Source: Nitrososphaerota archaeon (GTDB lineage Archaea; Thermoproteota; Nitrososphaeria; Nitrososphaerales; Nitrosopumilaceae). From it: a DNA stretch of 64,000 bases. The DNA lies in contig JAGWFT010000001.1 in assembly GCA_028867755.1 (NCBI GenBank), forward strand, positions 164,727 to 228,726. Direction: 5' to 3'. Of this stretch, positions 53,124 to 61,372 are shown one piece after another. The notes under the pieces were generated by a model. That model had not been told where the DNA came from, searched no databases, and saw nothing but the letters and a program-made list of their open reading frames with translations. Made by a program: the position numbers and the translations under genes. Numbering within the stretch: position 1 is the stretch's first letter; each line of letters begins with the position of its first letter.

Positions 53124-53843
53124 ATGTTGGAACAAATATCTAACAAGCTAAAGCAGGCAGAAAAAATAATCTTTGTTACCGGTGCGGGAATTTCCCAAGA
53201 ATCTGGCATTCCAACCTTTAGGGGTAAAGATGGATTATGGCGAAAATATGATCCCATGAAGCTTGCTACAATAGATGCCTTTTACGAAGATCCAAAGCTT
53301 GTCTGGGAATGGTACGAGGAAAGAAGAAGGAACATACTTGCTGCCAAACCAAACCCGGGACATCTTGCAATAGTGCAGCTTGAAAAGGAAAAACCAGTTC
53401 ATGTATTGACACAAAATATTGATGGCTTGCATCAGAGAGCCGGGAGCAAAAGTGTCTATGAGCTTCATGGAAGTATTATTACAATCAAATGTACAGTATG
53501 TGACTTTAAGGACAAGATATCAACAAGTTTTTCTGAACTTCCGCCTCTATGTAAATGCGGAAATATTCTAAGGCCAGATGTGGTGTGGTTTGGAGAATCT
53601 CTGCCGCAGGATGTTTGGCAGGCTGCTATTTCTCAAGCAAGCTCTTGTGATACCATGATAGTTGTTGGAACATCGCTTGCAGTATCACCTGCAAATCTAT
53701 TGCCAGTTTATGCCAAGCAAAATGGCGCGATATTAATTGAGGTCAATCCAGAAGAGACTCCTATGTCTGGGACCATGGATATTTCGATTCGCTCATCAGC
53801 TGCAAAGGCCTTGCCTGAGCTTCTCACTGTATTTCAGAGATAA
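53124..53843 (+). CDS. NAD-dependent protein deacylase, Sir2 family
   Basis: 239 residues from ATG at 53124, immediately after the rnz stop. Earlier in-frame starts lie inside rnz. NAD loop TGAGISQESGIPTFRG (~17-32), catalytic TQNIDGLHQRAG and YELHGS, zinc site CTVC and CKCG. Deacetylates lysines; archaeal members act on chromatin proteins such as Alba and on metabolic enzymes. Confidence 0.92.
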   Translation: MLEQISNKLKQAEKIIFVTGAGISQESGIPTFRGKDGLWRKYDPMKLATIDAFYEDPKLVWEWYEERRRNILAAKPNPGHLAIVQLEKEKPVHVLTQNIDGLHQRAGSKSVYELHGSIITIKCTVCDFKDKISTSFSELPPLCKCGNILRPDVVWFGESLPQDVWQAAISQASSCDTMIVVGTSLAVSPANLLPVYAKQNGAILIEVNPEETPMSGTMDISIRSSAAKALPELLTVFQR

Positions 53844-53988
53844 ACTGTAAAAAATTATTCAAAAAAAGCACTGTTCTCATTGAATTGTTATTATCAATAA
53901 AAGAATTATTGAAAATACAATTATTAGTTGTAATAATTATGATCAATTGTTAAATATCATGAAAACGTATAATGATTAATGAAGAAAG

Positions 53989-54098
53989 ACGCAAATTCTA
54001 ACGACTGAATTTGCGTGGTCCTGTGAAAAACAGTACATAGTAGGTGCACAAAGGTGCGCAAGTGGCAAGAGAATGCTTTTGCCTATACAGGACCACGC
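53989..54098 (+). ncRNA. Candidate switch-like RNA with two mutually exclusive stems
   Basis: Hairpin A: ACGCAAATTC (53989-53998) with GAATTTGCGT (54007-54016). Stem B: GCGTGGTCCTGT (54013-54024) with ACAGGACCACGC (54087-54098), both perfect. They share GCGT (54013-54016) and cannot form together. A TATA-like CGTATAATG (53966-53974) is about 25 bases upstream of the 5' arm. The interval has further hairpins (GGCAA/TTGCC). It sits in a 370-base gap after sir2, with no gene seen. Alternatively a small mobile element. Confidence 0.55.
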
Positions 54099-54217
54099 CT
54101 TTACATTTTCTAAGTTATTTTAAACAAAATTTCTGTACTGGTATCAACTGTTAGTTCAAAAACTGAAGACTCGTGAAAACAGATTTGACCAGATTGTAAG
54201 GTACAGCTAAAATAGCT

Positions 54218-54595
54218 TTAGTGTGCGGTTTCTAAGACTTGCTTGAAATGTCTCGGTTTTTTGTCTCTGAATACATTGATAGCACAATAACGGGTAGAAA
54301 ATTCTCCCATCTGTTCAAGTATTGGTTTTAGATTTTTACCCTTCTCGGTGAGAGCATATTCTACTCGAAGTGGCATTTCTGGATAAACGTGCCTTGTAAT
54401 CAATCCATCACGTTCCATTTCTCTTAACCTCAACGAAAGAGTTTTGGAATTTATTTCTTCAACAGAGTCTAATAGTTCATTGAACCTTGTGTGATGGTAT
54501 AGGATCATATTTCGTAAAATTAACACCGTAAATTTTTTTCCAATTAGATCAAACGTGTTGTATATTGGGCAAACTTTCAAATTATCTTTACTCAT
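54218..54595 (-). CDS. HxlR-type winged-helix regulator
   Basis: 125 residues from ATG at 54595 (Met at 54607 adds 4). HxlR pattern: VCPIYNTFDLIGKKFTVLILRNMI (conserved Cys near the N terminus), FNELLDSVEEINSKTLSLRLREMERDGLI and the wing VYPEMPLRVEYALTEKG. Such regulators often respond to redox or electrophiles via the Cys. It diverges from a DsrE-like gene over a region with repeated operator-like sites. Confidence 0.88.
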   Translation of the reverse strand: MSKDNLKVCPIYNTFDLIGKKFTVLILRNMILYHHTRFNELLDSVEEINSKTLSLRLREMERDGLITRHVYPEMPLRVEYALTEKGKNLKPILEQMGEFSTRYCAINVFRDKKPRHFKQVLETAH

Positions 54596-54607
54596 TAATT
54601 GAGCCAA

Positions 54608-54690
54608 GTTACTTTTTTCTCACCTGATTACAATTTTGTTACTTTCTGTTTAATATAGGTTACCTTTCTTTATCTAGTTATGAAAGGTAA
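54608..54690. promoter_or_regulatory. Operator array between hxlR-type gene and DsrE-like gene
   Basis: Three direct copies of a GTTAC-T/C-TTTC theme (54608-54619, 54638-54646, 54659-54668) and an inverted copy forming a perfect 9-bp pair TTACCTTTC (54660-54668) with GAAAGGTAA (54682-54690). A TATA-like TTTAATATA (about 54649-54657) for the plus gene lies between. Likely binding sites of the HxlR protein (inference). Confidence 0.6.
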
Positions 54691-54697
54691 GGAGGTG
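54689..54697 (+). promoter_or_regulatory. Strong Shine-Dalgarno of the DsrE-like gene
   Basis: AAGGAGGTG, five bases before ATG at 54703. It overlaps the right arm of the operator repeat. Confidence 0.85.
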
Positions 54698-54702
54698 AAA
54701 AA

Positions 54703-55059
54703 ATGACTAAAGTGGCAGTGTTTGTGTTTGCTGATGTAGGTACACATGAAGGTTTGGGACGTGTGGTAAATGCGTTAGAAGCTGTTAAGCAATTTAAAGA
54801 AGCAAGAGATGATGTCAGGCTTTACTTTGACGGTACAGGTCCAAAATGGATTCATGAATTATCCAAAAAGGATCACATAGCTCACGATTTATTTGAAACT
54901 GTGAAAGATAAACTCGAAGGAGCTTGTTTATTCTGTGCAAAAGCATTTGGTGCCAAAGATGCAGTACAAGAATGCAAAGTGGACCTCATTGATGAAAAAG
55001 ATCAACATATAGATGTAAGAAAGCTTGTCTCAAATGGCTTCCTAATAATGAATTTTTAG
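54703..55059 (+). CDS. DsrE/DsrF-like small protein
   Basis: 118 residues. N-terminal VAVFVFADVGTHEGLGRVVNALE, VRLYFDGTGPKWI and a conserved Cys in GACLFCAKAFGAKDAV (two Cys). This is the DsrE/YchN-like fold used in sulfur-carrier and related redox chemistry. The divergent HxlR gene suggests redox-controlled expression. The strong SD suggests high translation when on. Confidence 0.8.
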   Translation: MTKVAVFVFADVGTHEGLGRVVNALEAVKQFKEARDDVRLYFDGTGPKWIHELSKKDHIAHDLFETVKDKLEGACLFCAKAFGAKDAVQECKVDLIDEKDQHIDVRKLVSNGFLIMNF

Positions 55060-55216
55060 GGCTTGAAATATTGGAGTAATAAATTCCAAACAATTTCTTT
55101 TTTAATTTATTTTGTAGATTCTAGTTCTGTAAGGTTGGACTCACAGGTTTGAGCTCCTGAAGATTTGAGTTTTATCTGATGCAAACAATATCGGATAATC
55201 AAACAAATCTATTATG

Positions 55217-55305
55217 TTACAACCTCAGGGCCACGCTATCACACATTTTCTGATTCATTCTCTAAACAAGGTTTGAACGACAGAAGCATCTTTTTGAGGT
55301 TGTAA
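55217..55305. repeat. Inverted repeat with 11-bp arms in convergent intergenic region
   Basis: TTACAACCTCA (55217-55227) and TGAGGTTGTAA (55295-55305) enclose 67 bases. Inside the left side lies GGGCCACGC, echoing the GCCACGC and GACCACGC ends of the elements at 43111 and 53989. It may be a structured RNA, a terminator or an element relic. It lies between the DsrE-like gene and a convergent surface-protein gene. Confidence 0.4.
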
Positions 55306-55311
55306 GGAATT

Positions 55312-56307
55312 CTAGTTTGTAAATATTCCTGATATTGTTGAATTTTGAATATTAGACGGAGTATAGACAGAAGCATGCAATGTCCCATAGATTGCATTTT
55401 GAATTGTCATTTCTATTATGTGCGGAGTATTTGGGACATCGTATACTTCAGTATGAAATTGTGATGCATAAAAAGTGCCAGAGAACAAGATCTTCTCGTT
55501 GTTTTTCATAGTTACTATAACTTGTGTGGTCTGACCAGTTGTATCATCATATGAGAGTATGATGCCTGTTCCTTGGTTTACTGCATTTAACTGAATAGTT
55601 TGGAAGTAGGCAGGAGTTGATGGGTTTGAGTTTTGATCATTAGAACTTGCTTGACTAGTATTTGTGAGGGATGGATTGGAAGGTGTTGTAGTTGATGGAT
55701 TGGAAGGTGTTGTAGTTGATGGATTGGAAGGTGTTGTAGTTGATGGATTGGAAGGTGTTGTAGTTGATGGATTCGAGCTTCCACCATTATTTGAACCTAC
55801 ATATGGATTAATCTGAATATTACTTCCCTGATCAGGTGACTGCGTGTAGTTTTCTTTTGGCGTGGTTGTTGTCACCTGTACTGGCTTGTTTACTGGGAGC
55901 ATACAGTTTGGAACTTGAATTATGTGAGTTAGTTCTGTCTGCCCGTTAATAGTTTCCGCCATGCCTGGAACCGAGACTTGGCAAGTATCATTTGTGTTCT
56001 GAAAAACTTGTCCCGTATAGGTTTGCTTAACCACCTCTTGTGGTGAAAGCTGTGTTAAAGTCTGCCCTGCATTTTGATTATGGGTATTGCTTGATTGTTC
56101 GCTAGTGTTACCAGCGCTAGAATTTGTAAGTGTACTACCATATCCAATTGAACTTGTGTTGTTTCCTTGTAAATGATTTGTGGCATAGTCAATGTGTTCT
56201 TTGATTGTATCAAGTGCAGGAACGTGTGAGTTTCCCTTCACTAAATTAGGTACAATAACAATTACTGCTATGGCTATTATTCCAAATGCGACTAGTTTTC
56301 CTATCAA
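55312..56307 (-). CDS. Exported Thr/Ser-rich repeat protein, unknown function
   Basis: 331 residues. N-terminal hydrophobic signal or anchor (~2-24). A long Asn/Ser/Thr-rich stretch with two cysteines (DTCQVSVPG, VPNCMLPV) then five NPSTTTPS-type octads (~177-216) and a C-terminal beta domain (~225-331; GIILSYDDTTGQTTQVIVTMKNN). Surface-exposed and likely glycosylated by composition. No family recognised. Confidence 0.65.
   Translation of the reverse strand: MIGKLVAFGIIAIAVIVIVPNLVKGNSHVPALDTIKEHIDYATNHLQGNNTSSIGYGSTLTNSSAGNTSEQSSNTHNQNAGQTLTQLSPQEVVKQTYTGQVFQNTNDTCQVSVPGMAETINGQTELTHIIQVPNCMLPVNKPVQVTTTTPKENYTQSPDQGSNIQINPYVGSNNGGSSNPSTTTPSNPSTTTPSNPSTTTPSNPSTTTPSNPSLTNTSQASSNDQNSNPSTPAYFQTIQLNAVNQGTGIILSYDDTTGQTTQVIVTMKNNEKILFSGTFYASQFHTEVYDVPNTPHIIEMTIQNAIYGTLHASVYTPSNIQNSTISGIFTN
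55678..55775. repeat. 24-bp tandem repeat encoding NPSTTTPS octads
   Basis: Four nearly identical 24-bp units of GGAAGGTGTTGTAGTTGATG-type sequence, plus a degenerate one. They code for Asn-Pro-Ser-Thr-Thr-Thr-Pro-Ser on the minus strand. Confidence 0.85.
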
Positions 56308-56382
56308 CCAGTATCACATATTGGAGTTTTAATAAAAAATGTATAACGCATACAATTTGAGTAAATGTAGAAAAAATTCTAG

Positions 56383-56796
56383 TTATTCAACAAACTCAGG
56401 CGCAAGCCAGTCAACTACTTTTTCCAGATCGTTACAGTGTATGATTATCTTGATTGGTCCCATGGGAGACTCTTCTGCTTCATCACAGATAGCAATAACA
56501 TCAACATATGCTGCCTGCTTGTTAAGATAGAACCAAGTGGTATCGCCTTTTGTATTGTATCGCATCTGTCTTCTGTATACTTTGTTTACTCTACGTTTTT
56601 GTATTGTTTCTTGAATCTTTGACAGAGAATGTAGATCTCTAGAGATCGCCTTTATGCTTCCATCCTTGTATTCATAATCAGTATCCAAGATTACATTAGA
56701 CACAGCAGTTCTGATCTTTTCCGGATCTTCTGATGGATTGACTGCAGCGTATGTTTCTATCTTACATGCAATATTGGGGACTTTCACTTTGTCCAA
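56383..56796 (-). CDS. UPF0201-type RNA-binding-fold protein
   Basis: 137 residues. VPNIACKIETYAAVNPSEDPEKIRTAVSNVI and the pair LEKVVDWLAPEFVE are typical of the archaeal UPF0201 family (COG1931). The fold is exosome- or RNA-associated by earlier prediction, and biochemical function is not established. Its start overlaps the upstream UPF0200 kinase gene by 13 bases; this pairing is common in archaea. Confidence 0.82.
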   Translation of the reverse strand: MDKVKVPNIACKIETYAAVNPSEDPEKIRTAVSNVILDTDYEYKDGSIKAISRDLHSLSKIQETIQKRRVNKVYRRQMRYNTKGDTTWFYLNKQAAYVDVIAICDEAEESPMGPIKIIIHCNDLEKVVDWLAPEFVE

Positions 56797-57332
56797 CCTT
56801 TGATGATATCATATGCAGTGTTCACAAGATGTTCTATTGTTAGATTGTTATTAGAGATTGTTTCATCAGCAAGGGCAATCGATTCACTCATACCAACCCC
56901 AATTTCCCTAGAGTCCCTTTTTGTAAAATCTTCTCTGTCTGACGGAGCATCAGACCTGCCACGCCCTGTTAAGAACTTGAATCTGGTATCACCTGATGCA
57001 TGTATTGCAAGAACTTTTACGGTGCCGATTTTTTTTAATACCTCAACTTCTGCAAGCGACCTTACTCCGTCAACTAGCACAACATCTGAACTTGAATTTA
57101 ATATCTGATCTTTGATTAACTCAGCTACTGCACCAGGACCATTTTTTTCTCGAAGATCAAGCATGAGTTTGCCTAAATTTGCACCGGTAGGTTCAATTTT
57201 TCTTCTTGTCGCCTCTGCTCTTACAGCATCTCCCATTGTTATTTTATCAAATCCTTTTGAACTTAGGGCCTCAGCTATGGTAGTCTTGCCGGCACCAGGC
57301 ATTCCTGTTAAACAGACAATAAGCTTTGTCAC
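56784..57332 (-). CDS. UPF0200-type nucleotide kinase-like protein
   Basis: 182 residues. P-loop CLTGMPGAGKTTIAEAL (~7-23), DGVRSLAEVEVLKK, and RGRSDAPSDREDFTKRD. Resembles dephospho-CoA kinase/adenylate-kinase-like proteins of the archaeal UPF0200 family (COG0237-like), whose substrate is not settled. It is linked to UPF0201 downstream. Confidence 0.82.
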   Translation of the reverse strand: MTKLIVCLTGMPGAGKTTIAEALSSKGFDKITMGDAVRAEATRRKIEPTGANLGKLMLDLREKNGPGAVAELIKDQILNSSSDVVLVDGVRSLAEVEVLKKIGTVKVLAIHASGDTRFKFLTGRGRSDAPSDREDFTKRDSREIGVGMSESIALADETISNNNLTIEHLVNTAYDIIKGWTK

Positions 57333-57403
57333 ATTCGCAAATTCGACTCTCCAGTCTATGAAGCTACCGGAAAATCATTATAGACTCTGGGTTCTGAATT
57401 TCT

Positions 57404-57946
57404 ATGATGCGTACATTTGTAGCAGTAGAAGTTCACAGTGAAGATGTACTAGATGCAATAGCTAATCTACAGACAGATTTTGACATAAAGGCAAGTCCTG
57501 TTAACAGACAAAACATGCACTTCACGCTGCTTTTCTTGGGAGAGATAATGGATAATGTTGCAGAAGATGTAAAAAAATCACTTTCAGGTATTGCCTTTGA
57601 ACCAATTGAATTAAGTTTTACTCATCTTGGTGCATTTCCAAATCCAAAATTTCCTCGAGTAATTTGGATTGGTGTGGATGAGATCGCTTCTGAACAGCTT
57701 GTGGAACTTGCTACTCAAGTCGAGAAAAAACTAGCACCTCTGGGATTCAAGTCAGACAAGCCATTCAAACCACATCTCACCATATTTAGAGTGAAGAACA
57801 AGATGGATGATATTTCAAAAAAGATAGAAAAATACAGGCAGGTAAACCTTGGAAAAGATGTCATTTGTGAGCTAAAGTTCAAGAAAAGTATCTTAACTTC
57901 AAATGGGCCGATATATTCTGATTTACAGGTGATAAAGGCACAATGA
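57404..57946 (+). CDS. thpR: RNA 2',3'-cyclic phosphodiesterase/2'-5' RNA ligase
   Basis: 180 residues (start at 57404 or the Met at 57407). 2H-phosphoesterase superfamily with both His motifs: MHFTLLFLGEI (~44-54) and HLTIFRVK (~127-134). Enzymes of this type ligate or hydrolyse 2'-5' linkages; the physiological role in archaea is unclear. Overlaps cca by 4 bases. Confidence 0.9.
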   Translation: MMRTFVAVEVHSEDVLDAIANLQTDFDIKASPVNRQNMHFTLLFLGEIMDNVAEDVKKSLSGIAFEPIELSFTHLGAFPNPKFPRVIWIGVDEIASEQLVELATQVEKKLAPLGFKSDKPFKPHLTIFRVKNKMDDISKKIEKYRQVNLGKDVICELKFKKSILTSNGPIYSDLQVIKAQ

Positions 57947-59277
57947 CCCGTATCTTAGAGCAGGCAAGAAAGATTTCTGTTCCTACAAAAAAGGAAGAGG
58001 AAAAGATGAAGAAACTAGCTGATTCCCTAGTAAAGAAGGTAAGAGACGAGGCCTCCAAATATTCCCAGGTTGTAACAGTGGAACTTGGAGGTTCTTATGC
58101 AAAGGGAACTTGGCTCAAGGGACAGATGGACTTGGACATATTTGTCAAGCTAAAAACCGATACTGATGAGAAGACATTTGAGAATATTGGAAGAAAAATT
58201 GGCTTTGATTCCATGAAAAGATATGTGCCATTTGTAAGATATTCTGAGCATCCATATGTAGAGGCAAGAGCGGAAGGAACTCGAGTAAACGTAGTACCGT
58301 GCTATGATGTTGAGCGGGGACAATGGAAGAGTGCTGCTGACAGATCTTCATTTCATACAAGATTCATTTTGGAAACATTTGATGAAAATAAAAAGAATGA
58401 GGTACGTCTTTTAAAAAAATTCCTAAGAGGTGGAGGAATTTATGGTGCAGAAATTGCCATAGAGGGCTTTGGTGGATATGTTGCAGAGGTTCTGATATAT
58501 CACTATGGAACATTTATGGGAGTTTTAGAAGCTGCATCAAACTTTGTCCAGGGCCAGACAGTAGGAAACCCGGCAAAGAAATTTGAGACAGCACTTGTAC
58601 TAATTGACCCAGTTGACAGCAACCGAAATCTTGGTACAGCAATCTCTGGCCAAAATGTTGCAAAGTTTATTCTAGCTGCTAGATCATTTCTCAAAAAACC
58701 TTCAATTGCATTCTTTTCTGGCAAGAAAAGAAATCCTAATGCAAAGAATCTGAAAAATACAATAATTATAAAATTCAACTACAAAAGGCGAAGCCCTGAT
58801 ATAATTTGGGGACAGATAAAACGTAGCACAACAGCATTAGCAGGCCAGCTTGAGCTTGGAGGATTTGATGTTCTGCGCAAGAGTGCAGTAACTGATGAAG
58901 AATCAGAAGCAGCTATGGTCTTCCTTCTTGGTTCACCTGTAATTGAAAAATTCATGGTCAAAAATGGACCTGAGGTATACAGAAAGTCAGACTCGGAACA
59001 CTTTATTGCAAAAAATTCAAAGAATATCCTGACCTGGGTTGATGACAACGGAAAGGTCTTGTCTATGCAGGAAAGGGAGTTCCATGATGCCAAAAAGTTC
59101 TTGGAATCTCTCTTGAGAAAGGACTTGGCAAACTCTGGTGTGCCAAGCGGCATCATGCCAGACATCAAGCGTGGCTTTAGGATACTCTACGGTGACCAGC
59201 CCGTAAGCAAATCCATTAAAAAGGCATTGGCTGTGCTTACCTCTACCGATGGACTCGTCTTTAGTACCAACAAGTAA
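57943..59277 (+). CDS. cca: CCA-adding enzyme (archaeal class I)
   Basis: 444 residues. Adds CCA to tRNA 3' ends. Nucleotidyltransferase motif GGSYAKGTWLKGQMDLDIFV (~50-69, with D-x-D in DLD), then the catalytic VNVVPCYDVE (~107-116), followed by the central and C-terminal tRNA-binding domains (FGGYVAEVLIYHYG). Archaeal length is typical. Overlaps thpR by 4 bases and the following kinase gene by 29. Confidence 0.93.
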   Translation: MTRILEQARKISVPTKKEEEKMKKLADSLVKKVRDEASKYSQVVTVELGGSYAKGTWLKGQMDLDIFVKLKTDTDEKTFENIGRKIGFDSMKRYVPFVRYSEHPYVEARAEGTRVNVVPCYDVERGQWKSAADRSSFHTRFILETFDENKKNEVRLLKKFLRGGGIYGAEIAIEGFGGYVAEVLIYHYGTFMGVLEAASNFVQGQTVGNPAKKFETALVLIDPVDSNRNLGTAISGQNVAKFILAARSFLKKPSIAFFSGKKRNPNAKNLKNTIIIKFNYKRRSPDIIWGQIKRSTTALAGQLELGGFDVLRKSAVTDEESEAAMVFLLGSPVIEKFMVKNGPEVYRKSDSEHFIAKNSKNILTWVDDNGKVLSMQEREFHDAKKFLESLLRKDLANSGVPSGIMPDIKRGFRILYGDQPVSKSIKKALAVLTSTDGLVFSTNK

Positions 59278-60016
59278 GCTTGGAAGGGAACCGTATTCTC
59301 TTGTTTTAGGATACCCAAAAGCTACAAAAAAAGAACTTGGAAAAAGAATTGCAGAGCTTAAAAAACTTGGAATCAAGAGCATATCATTTGAGGGTCCTAC
59401 CATTCTAAATAATATCCCTGTCTTGGGCAAGGGCTACGTCGGTGTTGTGGTAATTGCCAAACAAGGCAAAAAAAAGGTAGCCCTGAAAATACGTCGGGTA
59501 GATTCAAGCAGAGAAGAGATGCAAAGCGAAGCAAGATTTCTAAAGATGGCAAACAAAGTAAGTGTAGGTCCAAGGGTAATAGATAGCAGTAAAAATTTCA
59601 TAGTAATGGAATATGTGGAAGGAAAAAAGATAATTGATTGGGTAAAGGAGCTAAAGGGTAAGGGCAGTGCTGCAAAACTCAAAACTACAATACGCAAAGT
59701 ATTGACGGATTGTCATAATTTAGACATGGCTCATCTTGATCATGGTGAGCTCAGTTACCTGCACAAGCATGTCATTGTAGGAAGATCTCCATGCATAATC
59801 GATTTTGAAAGTGCAAGTGTAAACAGAAGAACATCCAATGTAACTTCTGCAACTCAAGGCATCTTCATTGGATCGGGGCTTTCAAACATTGTTAAAAAAA
59901 TCATAAAAGTTCCGAGCACAAAGCGCATGATTGAATCTTTAAAAAAATACAAACATGTCCAGTCACGTGAAAACTTTGATGAAGTGCTAAGAGTATTGGG
60001 GTTGCATAAGGTTTGA
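59249..60016 (+). CDS. RIO/Bud32-like protein kinase-fold protein
   Basis: 255 residues. Kinase-like layout: GKGYVGVVVIAKQGKKKVALKIRR (glycine loop and ATP Lys, ~59-82), EARFLKMAN, FIVMEYVEGKKIIDWV hinge, DMAHLDHGELSYLHKHVIV catalytic loop (Asp in HLDHGE) and IIDFESAS metal Asp. This matches the archaeal COG2112-type predicted Ser/Thr kinases. It overlaps the cca end by 29 bases. The target is unknown. Confidence 0.75.
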   Translation: MDSSLVPTSKLGREPYSLVLGYPKATKKELGKRIAELKKLGIKSISFEGPTILNNIPVLGKGYVGVVVIAKQGKKKVALKIRRVDSSREEMQSEARFLKMANKVSVGPRVIDSSKNFIVMEYVEGKKIIDWVKELKGKGSAAKLKTTIRKVLTDCHNLDMAHLDHGELSYLHKHVIVGRSPCIIDFESASVNRRTSNVTSATQGIFIGSGLSNIVKKIIKVPSTKRMIESLKKYKHVQSRENFDEVLRVLGLHKV

Positions 60017-61371
60017 GTTTGCAAAATATCAAAATAAATGCTCTGAAGGTTTCTTTGGGAATAATACTGTCTGCATTTGCAGTAGAGATCTTAGTTGGAA
60101 TTTTCTCAAACAGTCTAGCATTGGTTACCGATAGCATTCATGCAGTGCTTGATTTTGTTGTTACTGCAATACTGCTTGTGGCAGCAAGGTGGGCTACAAA
60201 ACCGCCTGACAGGGAACACACGTATGGTCACGGTAAGATAGAGACCATGGGAAGTTTCGTTGGCGGTATAATCATACTCATCATAGCTTGTTTTTTCATC
60301 TTTGAGTCAATCTCTAGATTACAAGAGCCTCGTCCTGCAGTATTGCCTGGTATGCTTGCAATAGGTGCAGCAGTCTATACACTATTTTCAGATGTTGCAA
60401 GAATTGTTATTTTGGGAAATGCACTGAAGAAAACAGAAGGACAGGCACTAAGAGTTGATTTTTACCATGCCTTTATGGATATGGGTTCTACTTCTGTTGC
60501 CCTTGTAGGTATAGTGCTTGTCATTATGGGGTTCTACCAAGGAGACTTTGTTGCTGCATTGATACTTGGGGGCTTGCTTGCAGTATTGAGCCTAAAGCTC
60601 ATCTACAAAAATGCAATGGAGCTTACCGATGCTGTACCTGAGAGCATGGTAAGGACTGTTCATGATATAGTAAGTGGTACTGAGGGTGTTATGAAAACAG
60701 AGTCTGTGCAGATACGACGATCTGGTAGTGACATTTTTGCAGAAGTTAGAATATCTCTCAAAGGTACCTCAAGTTTCGAGGAAGCCCATAAGATAAGTGC
60801 AAACGTGGAGAAAAACATCATGAACAATATTACAAACAGTAAGGTCACTGTACATTTTGAACCCACTTGGAGTGACGTGCCAATTGATTATGTTGTAAAT
60901 AATGTAGCCTCCTCGGTACAAGGAGTGGCAGGGATTCACAACATAAGCTACTCCACCACAAAAGATGGAGTCTTTCTCAGTTTGCATGTTTTGGTAGATC
61001 GAAACATGTCACTTGAGGATGCCCACAAGGTGTCAGATGAGATAGAAGTTCAGATAAGAAAATCAGTTGAAAATATAAATCACATTACAATCCACCTTGA
61101 GCCATATGTATCAATTCCAAAAAGCATTCCTGTCGAGGACCTAACAATAGAGGAACAAGTTGCAAATATTATCAAGAAATATTCAAGTGTTAAAAAAATT
61201 GGACGTGTCATTACGTTCCAGCTTCAGGATATTTTCAAGGTAGATATTGACTGCTCCTTTGATGGCAAACTTACAATAGAACAAGTGCATGATATCATCT
61301 CTGAAATAGAGTATAAGATAAAGAATCAAATTAAAAATGCCATAGTGACTATACATCCTGAACCAAACTGA
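60013..61371 (+). CDS. Cation diffusion facilitator transporter with three C-terminal domains
   Basis: 452 residues from TTG at 60013. Six membrane helices (~10-205). Metal site helices: ALVTDSIHAVLD (~38-49) and RVDFYHAFMDMGS (~155-167). After the membrane part are three successive ~75-residue units of the cytoplasmic dimerisation type (~213-286, ~294-370, ~380-452), each with an alpha-beta pattern and a conserved AHKIS/AHKVS/VHDII-EI helix followed by a VTVHFEP/ITIHLEP/VTIHPEP strand. Typical CDFs have one. Divalent cation (Zn, Fe, Mn) efflux is likely. Confidence 0.85.
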   Translation: MSLQNIKINALKVSLGIILSAFAVEILVGIFSNSLALVTDSIHAVLDFVVTAILLVAARWATKPPDREHTYGHGKIETMGSFVGGIIILIIACFFIFESISRLQEPRPAVLPGMLAIGAAVYTLFSDVARIVILGNALKKTEGQALRVDFYHAFMDMGSTSVALVGIVLVIMGFYQGDFVAALILGGLLAVLSLKLIYKNAMELTDAVPESMVRTVHDIVSGTEGVMKTESVQIRRSGSDIFAEVRISLKGTSSFEEAHKISANVEKNIMNNITNSKVTVHFEPTWSDVPIDYVVNNVASSVQGVAGIHNISYSTTKDGVFLSLHVLVDRNMSLEDAHKVSDEIEVQIRKSVENINHITIHLEPYVSIPKSIPVEDLTIEEQVANIIKKYSSVKKIGRVITFQLQDIFKVDIDCSFDGKLTIEQVHDIISEIEYKIKNQIKNAIVTIHPEPN

Positions 61372-61372
61372 T

